Shown: positions 11,700 to 24,713, numbered from the stretch's first letter. The stretch: DNA of 64,000 bases from Lycium barbarum (GCF_019175385.1 NC_083341.1:23258203-23322202), one strand, 5' to 3'. A program made the numbers and translations. The notes: generated by a model not told the origin, from the sequence alone.

Positions 11700-12891
11700 T
11701 ACCTCAAGTCTACCAGGAAATAAGTAACACTGGAGCCCTCCATGCCCAGACTGAGATCCACCTCTCGATCTCTGGGACCCATCTCTACCAACCTGGGATC
11801 AACTTCTTGAAACTTGAGACCCACTGCGGCCTGTCTGAGCACCGCCCCTCTGAGAAGCACCTCCTCGACCACCTGCCGATGTCGAAGTCCCCTGAGACTA
11901 ATAATCACACCTTGCTCGGGGATATCTCCTAGCCATATGCCTAAGCTCTCCATATGCAAAACAACCCTGAGGAAGAGGAGACTGCTAAACTGAAGCTGAG
12001 GACCCGACTGAAACAACCCTGTCCACTGGTCGAGAAAATGAGCTCTCTGCCTGGCTGGCTCACTGGAGGAAGCCTACAAGGCTTGATGCACAGAGCGGCC
12101 GGAATATGGCTGATAACTCCTAATCTGACGATGTCTCTTCTTACCACCCCCTTCCAAATGCACGAGCCTTAGCGGCCTCAACCAAGGAAGCATGCTCAAC
12201 GATGGACTGGAAGGAAGCCCCTATAGCCTCTATCTGAAGGCAACGAATCTGAAGTGAACCGATTAGCCCACCAATAAAATGCCTAATCCAGTCAGGCTCA
12301 GTAGGGAGCAGGGGAGTGGAATAATGGGCCAGATACCGATAGCGAGGCACATAGGCCTCGACAGATATACCCCCTTGCTGAAGATGTAGAAACTCATCCC
12401 TACGTACCTTCCTCAAAGCTCGGGGCACATACTTCTCAAAGAAGGCCCGATAGAACTGAGTCCAAGTCAGGGGAGGAGAACCCTCAGGTCTGTAAGCAAC
12501 AAAATACCTCCACCAAGTCTTCACGTGGCCACGAAACTGGTAGGATACACACCCAAAAAATCTCTCCAACTTCCTAAACCTCCCAACAAGATCCTGATTA
12601 GTCAAGGTCATAACAGTGCCCATTACGGGTCTAAGATAATCCCTCGGGCTCGGCACTGCATCCATACGGGGAGCCATAGCTTCAGCGGGGTGTGCTACTC
12701 AAGTAGGTCTCTACTTAGGGGTTTGTGCTCGAACTCTGGTCTGCGAACTTCCACCCAGAGTAATAACACCAGCGGCAGCCTGCTGGGCATCTAGATAGTG
12801 TAGAACATGAGCCATAGCATCCTGCATAGTTTGATCAGAAGTAATCTCAGGTTGTGTCCGTGCTGGGGCCACATCATCCTCGGTAGCCTGG
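11700..12891 (-). pseudogene. Element B gag, main part
   Basis: Nucleocapsid precursor. The frame 12677-12141 carries the retrotransposon gag domain: VGRFRKLERF, FRGHVKTWWRYF, then TWTQFYRAFFEKYVPRALR and FLHLQQGGISVEAY. Near 11900-11960 the zinc knuckle is recognisable as CFAYGELRHMARRYPR, with the second and third cysteines replaced by Tyr, so it could no longer bind zinc. The N-terminus lies at 20779-21007: element A interrupts gag at 12891/12892. Confidence 0.85.
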
Positions 12892-13689
12892 TGTCACGAC
12901 CCAACTAAAAGGCCATGATGGGCACCCGGGACTAATCCGCCGAGCACCTCTGAACATGTGTCTCATAATCATTTCTAGGTGGACCACAAAAACAACTCAT
13001 AGTTACCATAACATGTAAAGGCATACATCACCAGCTAATGACACATCGCTATATAATCATCAATAACAATGCCCATAAACATAATCCAACAAGGCGGCCA
13101 AAATATCATACAACAATATGAACTGATAACGATATGGTACTTCTAGCTACACACATCTGTCTACGAGCTTCTATATGGAATACAGGAAACCATGAAGACG
13201 GGGCAGGACTCCGCCATGCCCAATTATATATATATACAAGAATAGTACCAATAAATTGCAGCTCCGAAGCAATTGGAGTATTTTTTAAACTCCGCTGATG
13301 AAGCTCCTAAGAATCGGATCTGTCTATCTGTCTACCTGCGGGCATGAACGTAGCGTCCACAAGAAAGGACGTCAGTACGAGTAATATACTGAGTATGTAA
13401 GGCATGAATAGCAACATAACAAGAGATAGGGAACATAACAGTAAATAAAGAGATAACCTGTACATCTGAATGCCTCTTAGGTGGATACCATATATGCTTA
13501 GCCTTTTAAGGAAAATATTTTTCATACATATATAACATAATAGTGCTGTAGGATGTGCAGGTCGATACATAAATATATTATATCATCATTATATACCCAT
13601 ATATCCCGCGTCTGGGCATTACGTGTCCGGGACGATATCATAATATACCAACTGATCAGATGGTTATGCATATATAACGCCGTCATATT

Positions 13690-13759
<70 letters not shown>

Positions 13760-15239
13760 CGCCGTCATATCATATATATATATATATATAGCATGCATGA
13801 GAGCCCAAGTAAAAGCTATAACTTTATCGGAGTGACGTAAGGTCGGTAACCTCCGATATGTTATTATGGAATCATCGTCATCGCTATATCTCACCGCGAA
13901 GGAACAAGTAACATAAGGTGAGATCAACAACAATGAATAAAATCACGAAAATCATGAAATAATATCAATATCACATAACAGCATCAAATCTATAAGCTAT
14001 GGAATCTCTAGAATGGGATCATCATCATCATCATTATCATCATGGAACATACTTATCTTTAGCATCATAAGAAACTCTAAGAATCATGAACTTCTAGCTT
14101 TTTGAATAAGAGTGTAATGGAAAGCATGTGTGGATTCATAAGAAAAGAGTCATGCCTTTAGAAAGAAAGGGATTGGCCTTAACATACCTTTTGGGTCTCG
14201 TTAACTACTTAATGCTTATCCTCCCAAGCTCGTAAATCTAGATTCAAGAGAATTCATACTATTATTAGGCTTATCATCATATGTTTTTCTTAAGCCTTCA
14301 AATTAAATCCTCTTAGAATCTGCCGAAATTCGGGCAACATATCTCCTGTATTATCTACTTCCTCCAAATTCCAAAACAACTCCCAAACATCATCAACAAC
14401 ATCAACCATAATGCAATTAAGATTCTACATGAAAAAATATACAAATCCGTTCGAAACTTCCTTCAAAATCAGTCCATGGGCCAACAACATCAACATATCT
14501 ATCGACGACCTTTATGCCATGTTTTCCCTTACTTTAAACCATTAAAATCCTCAAAAGAAACGACTTAATATCAAACTCTAGATGAAAAACATAAGTTATA
14601 ACTTGCAGAACTTCACCTCACATAATTCACCCAAAAGCTTATCCACTACAACTTCAATTAGAAGTACGAACAAGCTCCTTCCATGAACTAGTTAAGAATT
14701 TTATGGCTTGATCTTCTCTTGATTTGATTTGGAATGGTTTCAAGTGTTGGAGAGAGCTCATAGGGTCTAGAAGGTTCTATTTTGGTGAAAATATGAGCCC
14801 CAAAGTCGTGGCCCTTCTTTGATTCGCCGAGATTCGTTGTTATTCTTACAAACCCGAGCTTAATTTGATGTAGGAACTCCTAAATATGTTATAGCTTGGT
14901 GTAAGAATATTGGAAGAATGTTGTGGGAGATTCTAGAGAAGTGTGGAGATGAGAAATGGTTAAAATTGAGGTGATTTAGCTGACTTAATGGGGTATATAT
15001 AGTGGTCCAAATCGGGTTGGGCTGATGGGCCAAAGTTTGTGGGCTATTAAATGATTTCTAGAATTTCCGCATAGGTTCGCAGGCTCTTGCAGTCCATTTT
15101 AAAATGCCCATAACTCCCTACTTTGATGTCAGATTGATGAACGGTATATTGTGTTAGAAACCAAACTCGGCGAACTTCATTTTAGGCTCTTGAAACACCT
15201 AAAAAATCCTGATATACCAGGAGATATACCTCTCTGAAG
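12892..15239 (-). repeat. Element A 3' LTR, truncated
   Basis: Matches 18179-20450 closely, including a minus-strand TATA box (14994-15001), then stops matching at CTCTCTGAAG (15230-15239). The counterpart of 20451-20778 (328 bp, the U3 start) is missing. Beyond the break the sequence matches G internal DNA near 38330-38390 instead, so a deletion removed the internal/LTR junction and the polypurine tract. Confidence 0.85.
13673..13790. repeat. (TA)n microsatellites with flanking TATAACGCCGTCATAT
   Basis: Two TA runs (13693-13758 and 13771-13790), each linked to a copy of ATAACGCCGTCATAT. The 5' LTR of A has only a short TA run (about 18968-18996) and a single ATAACGTCGTCA there, so the array expanded in one LTR. 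Confidence 0.85.
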
Positions 15240-16329
15240 CGTCCAGATGATTTGCAATAGCATTTCCTTGCTAGTGACTTATTATTCTCAGTGATTATTT
15301 CACTTCAGATTGTCCATCCAACATATCAACGATACCACAGCCAAGAGATTTATTTTCAAACTGGACTATAATCCATCCAGACTTCCTTTCATAATCAATT
15401 CATAGCAACGACCTCAACACAATCCCTTATATACGTGTATATAATACTCCCTCGTAGCAAGATTATACTCATAATATACTAATAATCACATCTCAAGCTA
15501 ATTTACGATTCCAGAAATCTTCAAATTCATATTTGAACTTTTCCTTCAATTTCTTCTCTTCCAATCTTAACATAATTACAATATAACTCATAAACAGGGA
15601 CTAAGGTAAAATCTTACTTAACCATAATTTCCTTTCAATATGAGTATGCTTTCTTCTTAAGTCCTTGATTCTTCTTGTACCAGTGATCATTTGAGACTTA
15701 AATTACCCTCTATTTTTCTTTGACTCCTTATTGTTGTCCTTACACCATTTTGTTGGCCATTTCAACACAGCGTTTTTTTATATGGTTCTATGTCATACAT
15801 TCTCACAATTGATATAAACGGCGACTTAAAATTTCACGACTTACTAGGTACTTCCTAATCTCAGGCAGTACTGCTGTCTTGCTATCCATAGGCACACTAT
15901 CTCCCTTTCCTTTTAAGATTATTGAACTTCCTATAAATATTCCTCTTTTAAAGGTTTCATCTCTTCTAGTGCTACAAGTTCTTTTTGGTAGTCCCGATTG
16001 ACCCTTATACTTATCCTTGGTCACATGCGGCCTTTCTTACTCCTTTTGTTACCCGTTGGAGTACTTTACTGCATATCTAAATGTACCTAAAATTACTTCG
16101 GCACGAGTGATTCGAGTCATAGTCCGAAATACAACGTATCGTATTGGCGAAACTTATTCTCCTTTCCATATTTGTCTCATGATATACTTGCATTTAGTCT
16201 ATTCTCACTTTTCTTTATCACATTTTTGATATATCAGTTCATCTCAAATTTTGGCTCCTTCAAGCTAGTACACTTCCCTCTTTTGAACTTGGGAATATTG
16301 TAGTTCATCTTAGGACTGAATTTGTTCTT

Positions 16330-16349
16330 CCCCCCCCCCCCCCCCCCCC
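16330..16349. repeat. C20 homopolymer
   Basis: Twenty consecutive C residues in the A internal region. The matching place in G (about 37951-37965, AAAAGGGAGGGAG on the sense strand) has only a short G-rich tract, so this run expanded in A or is an assembly effect. Confidence 0.95.
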
Positions 16350-17315
16350 TTTTAAGGATGTTCTCATATACCAATAACATTCAAGTATTAACCGTCTTTG
16401 GTAGTCATCTGGCTGACCTTAGCGATCCTTCAACTCCTCTATTCCATGTAATGCCAGAGTTCTTTTCATTACATGATTTAACGTATTTCCTTTTTTCTAG
16501 CAGAGTTCTTATATCAAGTCAGATGTATACACATACCGAACACACTTCAGATGCTTATTGATCACTTCTTCCTTTCATGATTAATAGTCCCCTAGGCTAA
16601 TGAATTAATGGTGACATCAAAGTTCGTCGGGCTCTTTATGGAGTTTCTAACTATACAACGCTCTTTCCGCTGTAACCTTCCTTCATAATTATCTTTTTAC
16701 TAGTATCCTTGATATTCTTCTTGCTCTTGGTTCCCGATTCCAATTTATGTCTATACCATACCAGTAAAAGTTGATATTGTATCTCATTCATTCTCACGAT
16801 CCGTCCTTTCCTTAGTTTAGCTCATATTGTCCCATAGTTTTTCTTAACTGATTGTTTATATCATAGTCATGCGTTATAATACTTCTAATGTCCCGCCGAT
16901 TTTTTTGTTCTCATCATGAAATATTGGTAAAATACACCCTTTTCTTTCTCCCTTCATTCATTTCTTATTTCCCTTTACGATACCGTAACTTGCTCATACG
17001 TATGTCTATCCCTCGTATATTCGTCCTGTTTCCTTTGTAATTGTATCTCTATTCCAAGTCCATTGTCTTATGCTATCAATGTCTACCTTCGGCCAACCTT
17101 ACTAATTTATTAGACTTCCTCTTATCATCGATGGTCACATAACTTCCTTTAACCTCTTCATTAACGTACTTTCTCTTACTTTTGTCCTCAAGGTCCTTCT
17201 TGATTTTGTTTGCTCTTAAAGTGCTCTTTTCCCTTTGCCATTTTATAGTATGTGCCTAGAAATCTGTAGAACATTCCATTATAAGTACAAACCCGTCATC
17301 AACCCGTCCTGATCT

Positions 17316-17317
<2 letters not shown>

Positions 17318-17362
<45 letters not shown>
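17318..17362. repeat. (TG)n microsatellite
   Basis: About 22 TG dinucleotides followed by TATGTATAA, within the A internal region. The matching site in G (about 32862-32876) has a short TA run instead. Confidence 0.95.
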
Positions 17363-17366
<4 letters not shown>

Positions 17367-18163
17367 ATAAATGTCTAGAATAAAACTTTCCTTTACTCGT
17401 TAACTTCCTTTTCCATATCAATATCTCTTCGTTATCTTTTACTAACCAATATAATCTAAAAATCACAATACTGCATTTGAGTTTTTAATGACAACTTTCC
17501 CTATATCTTCAATAAATCTTAATTCTCCAAAATCTCGAGTGCAACTCATTCCAGTTCCTTTAACTACTAATCATTTTTTTCCTCCAGGGTTCTTCCCTTA
17601 AATTAAATTAAAATCATTCTAAAGATTCTTTTTGAAAGCATCGCATAATTTTTCATTCAATCATGACTTACCAAACATCCGATTGTCACATTTTCCCTTC
17701 ATTCTTTCTCTATGGCATAGACATTCAAACAATTAAATTTGTAAAAAATTTCAGCAGAGTTTCCTCTATACTTCTTACTGCCTCATTCCTGCACACAGCC
17801 CGGAAAACACATCCAATGCCTCACAGGGCGATTGTAAATACCTGTAACATCTTACTCCAGTCCTTGTATCAAAGTCTATCAATATCAATAAGGCAGGAAA
17901 CATCCCTTTTGGAGTAACTACTTCAATTCTCACCAATTACCTCATAGCGGCATACTCAACTGCTTATCCACAATCAAAACATTTAGGGTTAAAATCAGGG
18001 ACATCACATCCTATAATTGAGCTCTATGGCACGATCTAAGATGAGAAGGAAGGTCAATCATTCCTAATTGCCTTGCAGCCGCCTGTTTATAAGTGTGGCG
18101 CACTTCACACCCATAAACAGGAATTTACAGGACACGGCTCGTAGACACACCCTTAGACAGCCT

Positions 18164-18173
18164 GCTCTGATAC
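18164..18173 (-). promoter_or_regulatory. Element A primer-binding site
   Basis: On the minus strand GTATCAGAGC lies 5 bases after the 5' LTR end. It matches 10 of the 12 bases of the initiator Met-tRNA primer site TGGTATCAGAGC seen intact in F and G. Confidence 0.7.
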
Positions 18174-18178
18174 ACTTT

Positions 18179-20778
18179 TGTCACGACCCAACCAGAGGGC
18201 CATGACGGGCACCCGGGGCAAAACCGCCAAGCACATCTGAACATACGTCTTACAATCATTTCTAGGTAGACCCCAAAAATAACTCATAAGTACCATAACC
18301 TGTAAGGGCATACATCACCAGGTAATGACACATCGCTATATAATCATCAATAACTATGCCCATAAACAGAAGCCAACAAGGCTGCCAAAATATAAAACAA
18401 CAATATGAACTGATAACGATATGAGACTTCTAGCTACACACATCTGTCTACGAGCCTCTATATGGAATACAGGAAACCATGAAGACGGGGCAGAACTCCG
18501 CCATGCCCAAGTATATATATAGAAGAGTAGTACCCATAAACTGCAGCTCCAAATCAATTGGAGCATTTTTGAAACTCCATTGATGAAGCTCCGAAGGATC
18601 TGATCCGTCTATCTGTCTACCTGAGGGCATGAACGTAGCTTCCACAAGAAAGGACGTCAATACGAGTAATATACGGAGTATGTAAGGCATGAATAGCAAC
18701 ATAACAAGAGATAGGGAACATAACAGTAAATAAAGAGATAACCTACAAATCTGAATGCCTCTTAGGCGGATACCATGCATGCTTAGCCTTTTAAAGAAAA
18801 CATTTTTCATACATATATAAACATAATAGTGTTGCGGGACGGGCAGTATGATCCGTAAATATATTATATCATCATTATATACCCATATATCCCGCGTCCG
18901 AGAAGATATCATAGTATACCAACTGATCAGATGGTTATGCGTATATAACGTCGTCACCCTTTTCCCATATCATATATATATATATATATATATATAGCAT
19001 GCATGAGAGCCCAAGTAAAAGCTATAACTTTATCGGAGTGATGTAAGGTCTGTAACCTCCGATATGTTATTATGGAATCATCGTCATCGCTATATCTCAC
19101 AGCGAAGGAACAAGTAACATAAGGTAAGATAAAAAGCAATGAATAAAATCTCAAAAATCATGAAATAATATCAATAATCTCATAATAGCATCAAATCCAT
19201 AAACTTTGGAATCTCTAGAATGGGATCATCATCATCATTATTATCATCATCGAACATACTTATCTTTAGCATCATAAGAAACTCTAAGAATCATGAACTT
19301 CTAGCTTTTGGGAATAATAATGTTATGGAAAACATGTGTGGATTCATAAGAAAAGAGTCATGCCTTTAAAATGAAAGGGATTAGCCTTAACATGCCTTTT
19401 GTGTCTTCTTAACTACTTAATGCTTATCCTCCCAAGCTCACAAATCTACATTCAAGAGAATTCATACTATTATTAGGCTTATCATCATATGCTTGTCTTA
19501 AGCCTTCAAATTAAATCCTCTTAGAATCTACCGGAATTTGGGCAGTATCTCCCCTATATTATCTACTTCCTCCATATTCAAAAACAACTCCCAAACATCA
19601 TTAACAACATCAACCATAATGTAAACAAAATTCTACATGAGAAACGTATACAGATCTATCCGAAACTTCCTTCAAAAATCAGTCCATGGGTCAACAACAT
19701 CAACATATCTATCTACGACCTTTATGCCATGTTTTCCCTTACTTTAAACCATTAAAATACTTAAAATAAATGAATTAATATCAAAATCAAGATGAAAAAC
19801 ATACGTTATAACTTGAAGAACTTCACCTCACACAATTCACCCTAAAGCTTATCCACCACAACTTCAATTAGAAGTACGAACAAGCTCCTTCCATGAACTA
19901 GTTAAGGATTTTATGGCTTGATCTTCTCTTGATTTGATTTTGGAATGGTTTGGAGTTTTGGAGAGAGCTCATAGGGACTACAAGGTTCAATTTTGGTGAA
20001 ACTATGTGCCCCAAAGTCGTGGCCCTTCTTTGATTCGCCGAGATTCGTTGTTATTCTTACAAACCCAAGCTTAATTTGATGTAGGAACTCCTAAATGTGT
20101 TATATCTTGGTGTAAGAATATTGGAAGAATGTTGTGGGGGCTTCTAGAGAAGTATGGAGATGAGAAATGGTGAAAATTGAGGTGATTTAGCTAACTTAAT
20201 GGGGTATATATAGTGGTCCAAATCGGGTTGGGCTGATGGGCCAATGTTTGTGGGCTTTTAAATGATTTCTAGAATTTCCGCATAGGTTCGCAGGCTCTTG
20301 CAGTCCATTTTAAAATGCCCATAACTCCCTACTTTGATGTCAGATTGATGAACGGTTTATTGTGTTAGAAACCAAACTCAACTCACTTCAATTTAGGCTC
20401 TTGAAACACATCAAAACTCCTGATATACCAGGAGATATACCTCTCTGAAGTGGACCCAAAATATCTGTCCAAAATTCTGCCAATTTTTTTTTCAAATTTT
20501 CGACAAACTTATTTCCTGCGATTTACTTGATCCCAAAATCTTCCGAAACCTTCCATACGTGATATTTATCATTAATTATACTTGATAAGGGTCGTGTCCT
20601 TTGGTTCCAAGGTTGTCCTTCCCGATTACGACTTACGAGATCATAATTCATCTTTTACTTCGTTGTTACATACTTCTAATGGCTTGTACCTTTCAAAACT
20701 TCACGGGACGTCTCCGATACTCCATTAATATGGTGAAATACGTGGTGTCCTCATACTCTAAAAGTGCGAGGTGTAACA
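18179..20778 (-). repeat. Element A 5' LTR (2,600 bp)
   Basis: Plus-orientation ends TGTCACGACCC and GGTGTAACA. TATA box on the minus strand at 20205-20212. Its U3 start (minus from 20778, TGTTACACCTCGCACTTT) closely resembles the U3 start of G at 29265 and 38929, whereas the rest of the LTR differs more. Confidence 0.88.
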
Positions 20779-21007
20779 GCCGGTCTCGAACTTGCTGATC
20801 CTCAGGCTCTGGAGACGGAGATCTCTCGTGCCATTGTCCTACCGCAGGAGCCCTACCCCTGGCTGGGGCAGCCCTATGGCCTCTAGCTCTACCGTGCCCT
20901 CTCGTTGTCGGTCTTCCTCTGGTGCTAGTTGCAGCTGCGGCCTCTGGCACCTGATCTCGGGCTATAGTAAGTCCTCACCATCCGTGAGAGAAGAGATAAG
21001 AGTCAGA
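20779..21007 (-). pseudogene. Element B gag, N-terminal part and leader end
   Basis: Minus-strand frame from about 20956: a low-complexity basic stretch with STRGRPTTRGHGRARG and SPSPEPEDQQVRDR, typical of chromovirus Gag N-termini. It continues across element A into 12891. A candidate ATG followed by GTGAGGACT lies just upstream (about 20983), one frame away, so the start region is frameshifted. Solo LTR D begins at 21008, right after a TCAGA target copy. Confidence 0.7.
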
Positions 21008-22183
21008 TGTTGACACCTAATTTTCACCTCGTAAGATGCGTATTTTAATTTTTAAAATTCCCGAGTCAAAGACGGAGCAAGGATGCACCCTCAAAAAATT
21101 AAAATTTAAAAAATCCCGAGAAAATTGCAAAAATTGACATTTAATTATTATTCTATAAAAATATACAATTGCAAGAAAATTACGAGTTATTTACTTTCAT
21201 AAATATAATTCAAAAGAAAATACGTATCTTGCTCCGTCTAACTCGGGAAAATTGTTAATTAAGACGACGTATGAATTACGGCTCATTTTGACTGCATTTT
21301 TCACATTTTTAGATATTCTCCGGAACTATATTAATATTAGGCTTGTTTTAAAGATAAAGTTTTAAATTTATGAGTTTTAAACTTTAATTAGCCTAAATAA
21401 CTATTTTATTTAGATATATGTGTATTTATAATACTTAGTCTTTATTTGATTTAAAATGGGGAGGGGGATTAAATTGAACCATTTAAAAAACTAAAGGGGG
21501 ATTTATATAAAAAATAAAGGGGTGGAAGTTTATTAAAATAAACATTCCACCCCCACTCTTTCATTTCTCCATCCGACCCCTCACCTCTCTCCTTCAGGTG
21601 ATTTATGCGATTTCTAGGGTTTTTCCATGGAGGCAATGCCACGGCATTCCACGACCATTTTTTTTTTTGGCCGGTTTTGAAATGGCTTTCATGCCCAATC
21701 TTAAGTTCTTACGTTTTCTAGGTTCAATTTAGTATAACCTTTAGTTACCAATTGTGAATAAAGTTTTTTTTTTTTTGGGATGTTACTTAGGGTTCTTCAT
21801 GTGTATGGTTGCCATGGGCGGGGCCACGAGTCTTTAGCCAACTTGTGCGCCATATACACTCAAATGAGGAAACCTATGGAAATTCCCTCGGATTGAGTAC
21901 CACTTTAGGGGTTTCTATCCTATTTAGCCATTGGAATGTACTGGTTTTTGTCCTATTGATGACTAGGTGTACTATCCTAGTATTTTGTTAAGTTGTTGGA
22001 TTTTTATTTGGATTTTATGATATAAATTTGTTATATTGTATGATATGTGCTATTTTCTGATTGGTAGTAGTAAAATTAGTACGATTTTGTTGAAGAATCT
22101 GCTGGCCTTTTACTGGAAATTTGAATATTTTTTAATATGGGGTTCCTTTCCATTTTTTTGTCCCTAAGACCTATTTCTACTCC

Positions 22184-22191
22184 TATAAATA
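22184..22191 (+). promoter_or_regulatory. TATA box of solo LTR D
   Basis: TATAAATA in CTCCTATAAATAGAAGG, about 1.2 kb into the LTR. The position matches the TATA box of LTR C (about 1.15 kb in). Confidence 0.6.
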
Positions 22192-22734
22192 GAAGGAAAA
22201 TGGCCATTCGAAGGGATATTTTTTTTTTTGGCTAGGCAGAAAAATCCTAAGTGTTAAAGAATCATATAAATCTCTTATTACTTATATATTACTAGATATA
22301 CCATCTATATGCTATAAAACCCTACTATTATATCACTACTAGACTATATAAGAACATTACAAACACATACTCTATTTACACTATTCTAGATATACTAATA
22401 TTATACAAAAATTCAAAGAAAAGGGTTGATTTCCAAAGGTTTAAGTGTTGATGTTGAAGTGTTGATCCAATTCCTTCCATTTGATCTTTTGGTTTCCCCA
22501 TAAAAAGGTATTATCCTATTCTAGTGCATTTTCATGCTTGTGTCAACTTATTAGGTGAATTACCTTGCCTATGTTTGTGTAACATCCCGTAAATCTGTAT
22601 GGAATAGGAAAGCGTTATACGAGCTATTTGAACCTTATAAGTTAGGTTACGTTCACAATTCGGGGCTTAGAAACCAAATCGGGGAGTGTTGGGTTGAAAA
22701 TCCCATTGCTACGGTAATGGGGCTATTCTACGTC

Positions 22735-23060
22735 AAAAAGTATGGCCCGTACTTCAAAGGACGGGACGTCTTTTCCAGGCGTCCTTTCCCCGTTCCTCCA
22801 CTTGATCCACTGGAATTTTAGGGTGATGTACGGCCCGTACATCAAAGGACGGGACGTCCATTCTGTCCGTCATTTTCCCGCCTCTTAACATTGACTCACT
22901 CAAAATCTAAGGGAGAGTACGGGCAGAAGGTATGGCCCATATTTCTAAGTATGTCCCGTACATCTTGGGCGTACTTCCCCTGCCTTTCAACTTTATTCAC
23001 TGGAATTTTCAGGCAAAGTACGGCCCATACTTAGAAGTATTTCTCGTCCTTTTTGGACGT
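22735..23060 (+). promoter_or_regulatory. CpG-rich palindrome array upstream of the F TATA box
   Basis: Several copies of TACGGCCCGTAC-like sequence with AAAGGACGGGACGTC blocks. The best is GATGTACGGCCCGTACATC at 22825-22843: two 9-base arms around one C. The array ends about 25 bases before the TATAAATA box. The 3' LTR copy is at about 42290-42640. Confidence 0.65.
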
Positions 23061-23083
23061 ACTTCTCTCATGTCCATCAGAAT

Positions 23084-23091
23084 TATAAATA
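23084..23091 (+). promoter_or_regulatory. TATA box of F 5' LTR
   Basis: TATAAATA in GAATTATAAATACG, directly after the palindrome array. The 3' LTR copy is eroded to AATAATAAATACAT (about 42658-42671). Confidence 0.6.
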
Positions 23092-23734
23092 CGTGGGTTC
23101 AGTTAATTTTATCACTTTTTCATCTGTTCAAAAACCCTAAGTACGAAAATTGCTTCTCTAAAACTCCTAACTCAAGGGAGTAGCAAGATAATCTATTTCA
23201 AGGGAATTCAAGCTAGGGTTTGAGAGATTCTTATCTAGGAAAGCAAATTGCTAAACTGCGAATAACGTGATTAAAGTATGTCTCTTTCAAAAATCCTTTT
23301 GACTATGAAGGTGATTTTTGTATGTCTCTCTTTCAAAACCTTTTTGGGTAAAGTATGAATTCTTTATTGAATAAAAGATAAACTTTCCATATTCCTTTAA
23401 CATAATTTGATTGTTTGATTATGGTTAGTGTGTGTGAGGGGAAAAGCCCACATTAAACCTTAACTGTATTATACTCTATATACGTACATGAAATCATAAT
23501 CGTTTTCCTCTATAAGAGATGATCAATAATATGGGTAATGTTTGGTGATGACGTTTTTATGATGAACTATGACAATTGAACCTTGTTTAAAGAAGTGAAG
23601 ATGTTTTCAACACTATCAACGAAATGATGTATCTTTGTAATGGCACAATAAGTCTTAATGCTAATTAATGATGTGACTACCTTGAGATAAATTGCGATTC
23701 AGCTTCTACGCTATGATTCTATGTTGTTGTGTTT

Positions 23735-23885
23735 GGCCTAGCTACTAGGGAGGAAGGGTAGTCACTATGGATCCTAGTGTAGTAATGCCTAGCCATTCGG
23801 AAGGAAGAGTGGCCACTGCCGGGTTTGCCACCCGGGGTGCAGTTTATGCCTAGCTATTCGGGAGGAAGGATAGCCATCGACAATT
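23735..23885 (+). repeat. Three-unit tandem repeat in F LTR
   Basis: Units start GCCTAGC and contain GGAGGAAGG or GGAAGGAAG, then a self-complementary stretch (for example TGGCCA and CCACCCGG). The same array in the 3' LTR is split by solo LTR I at 53609/55826. Confidence 0.65.
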
Positions 23886-24701
23886 TCATATTCCAATGTG
23901 GTGCGCTTTGTTTAGGGAACCTCTAAGGTCATCCCTTCGATGTTATTGATTCTTGGGAATGTATTGGCAAGTGTGATATCCTTATCTTTTTATGGAACTG
24001 TTGTTGATAATAATGATCAATTTAAAAAGCATATCTGAAAGTTGTAACTTGCCAAAAGACTTTATAATCAGTTTTGATAATTCTTACTAAGGTATACAAG
24101 CTGAATAATTGATTTCTCGTGTTTCATGCTATCCTCATAACTGATTTCTTTAAGTATTATTGTACATTATTTTGATATTACTTATTGTCCCCGAGGCACT
24201 TATTGAGTACAAAGTACTCAGGCATACCATTGTTGTTTTTTATGGTATGTTAGGTAATGGAGAAGAGCAGGTTCTTGATACTCAAAATGCTTAGGAAGGA
24301 CTTGTTGTTGCTGCTGACTTGGTGAGCCCATATGTTCATTCGTGGGACACCCCTTATCTTATTTATTTACTATTCTAGTTTTTCGGGCTGTGTCCCGATG
24401 TGTCAGACAATTACTCTTTTATCTTAGAAGCTCCATAGTACACATTCTTGCGGGTAGTTGTTGAGTTTTATTTAACTCTTGGACGTTCGTCACGTTTTGA
24501 TTAAGTTTGATAATAGTAAAGACCTCCGCTAATTTAATTCATATATTATGATTTGATTGTATTTATTTTATAAACTGTTGGAGGTGAATATTGAACTTGG
24601 CCGGTTCAAGTGTTGTTAGTGCATCTTTTAGGTTCTTCCGATGTTGTTTATGACGTCGGATGCCGGTCACGTCTAGAGTGGGTTTTGGGGCATGACAAGT
24701 T

Positions 24702-24713
24702 TGGTATCAGAGC
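24702..24713 (+). promoter_or_regulatory. Element F primer-binding site
   Basis: TGGTATCAGAGC, the standard site for initiator Met-tRNA priming, 4 bases after the 5' LTR end. Confidence 0.92.

Larger units (their letters stand above)
15240..18178 (-). other. Element A internal region, non-coding
   Basis: No frame encodes a known retroelement protein. On the plus strand it is pyrimidine-rich, that is, purine-rich on the sense strand. It aligns in reverse with G internal DNA (for example 17380-17580 with 32650-32850, and 16500-16800 with 34800-36250), but lacks solo LTR J and the LINE found in G, so it serves as their empty-site reference. It contains C20 (16330-16349) and a (TG)n run (17318-17362). 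The leader next to the 5' LTR (about 17995-18178) resembles those of H and G. Confidence 0.75.
12892..20778 (-). mobile_element. Element A: non-autonomous (LARD-like) LTR retrotransposon
   Basis: Minus-strand element with LTRs at 12892-15239 (3', truncated) and 18179-20778 (5', 2,600 bp) and a 2.9-kb internal region with no recognisable protein. Ends are TGTCACGACCC...GGTGTAACA in plus orientation. It lies in the gag of B. The flanks CCTGG (12887-12891) and GCCGG (20779-20783) are only an imperfect duplication, but B gag resumes on the far side. Internal sequence, U3 start and leader match element G, so A and G form one family that probably relied on proteins of an autonomous chromovirus. Confidence 0.85.
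22578..24697 (+). repeat. Element F 5' LTR (2,120 bp), uninterrupted
   Basis: Intact copy that acts as the empty-site reference for the H and I insertions in the 3' LTR. It holds CpG-rich palindromes (22735-23060), a TATA box (23084-23091), a three-unit GCCTAGC-type repeat (about 23735-23885) and a GAGTAC/GTACTC inverted repeat (24205-24219). Confidence 0.92.

Noticed and set aside
13307..13570. Moderately hydrophobic minus-strand frames repeated at 18448-18957, 43252-43437 and 51089-51274
   Set aside because: They fall on the conserved LTR segment around the CAGTAC repeat; similarity reflects LTR homology, not a shared gene.
13553..13933. Open frames rich in Ile-Tyr (also 18954-19154 and 53652-54000)
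   Set aside because: Translations of (TA)n microsatellites inside LTRs.
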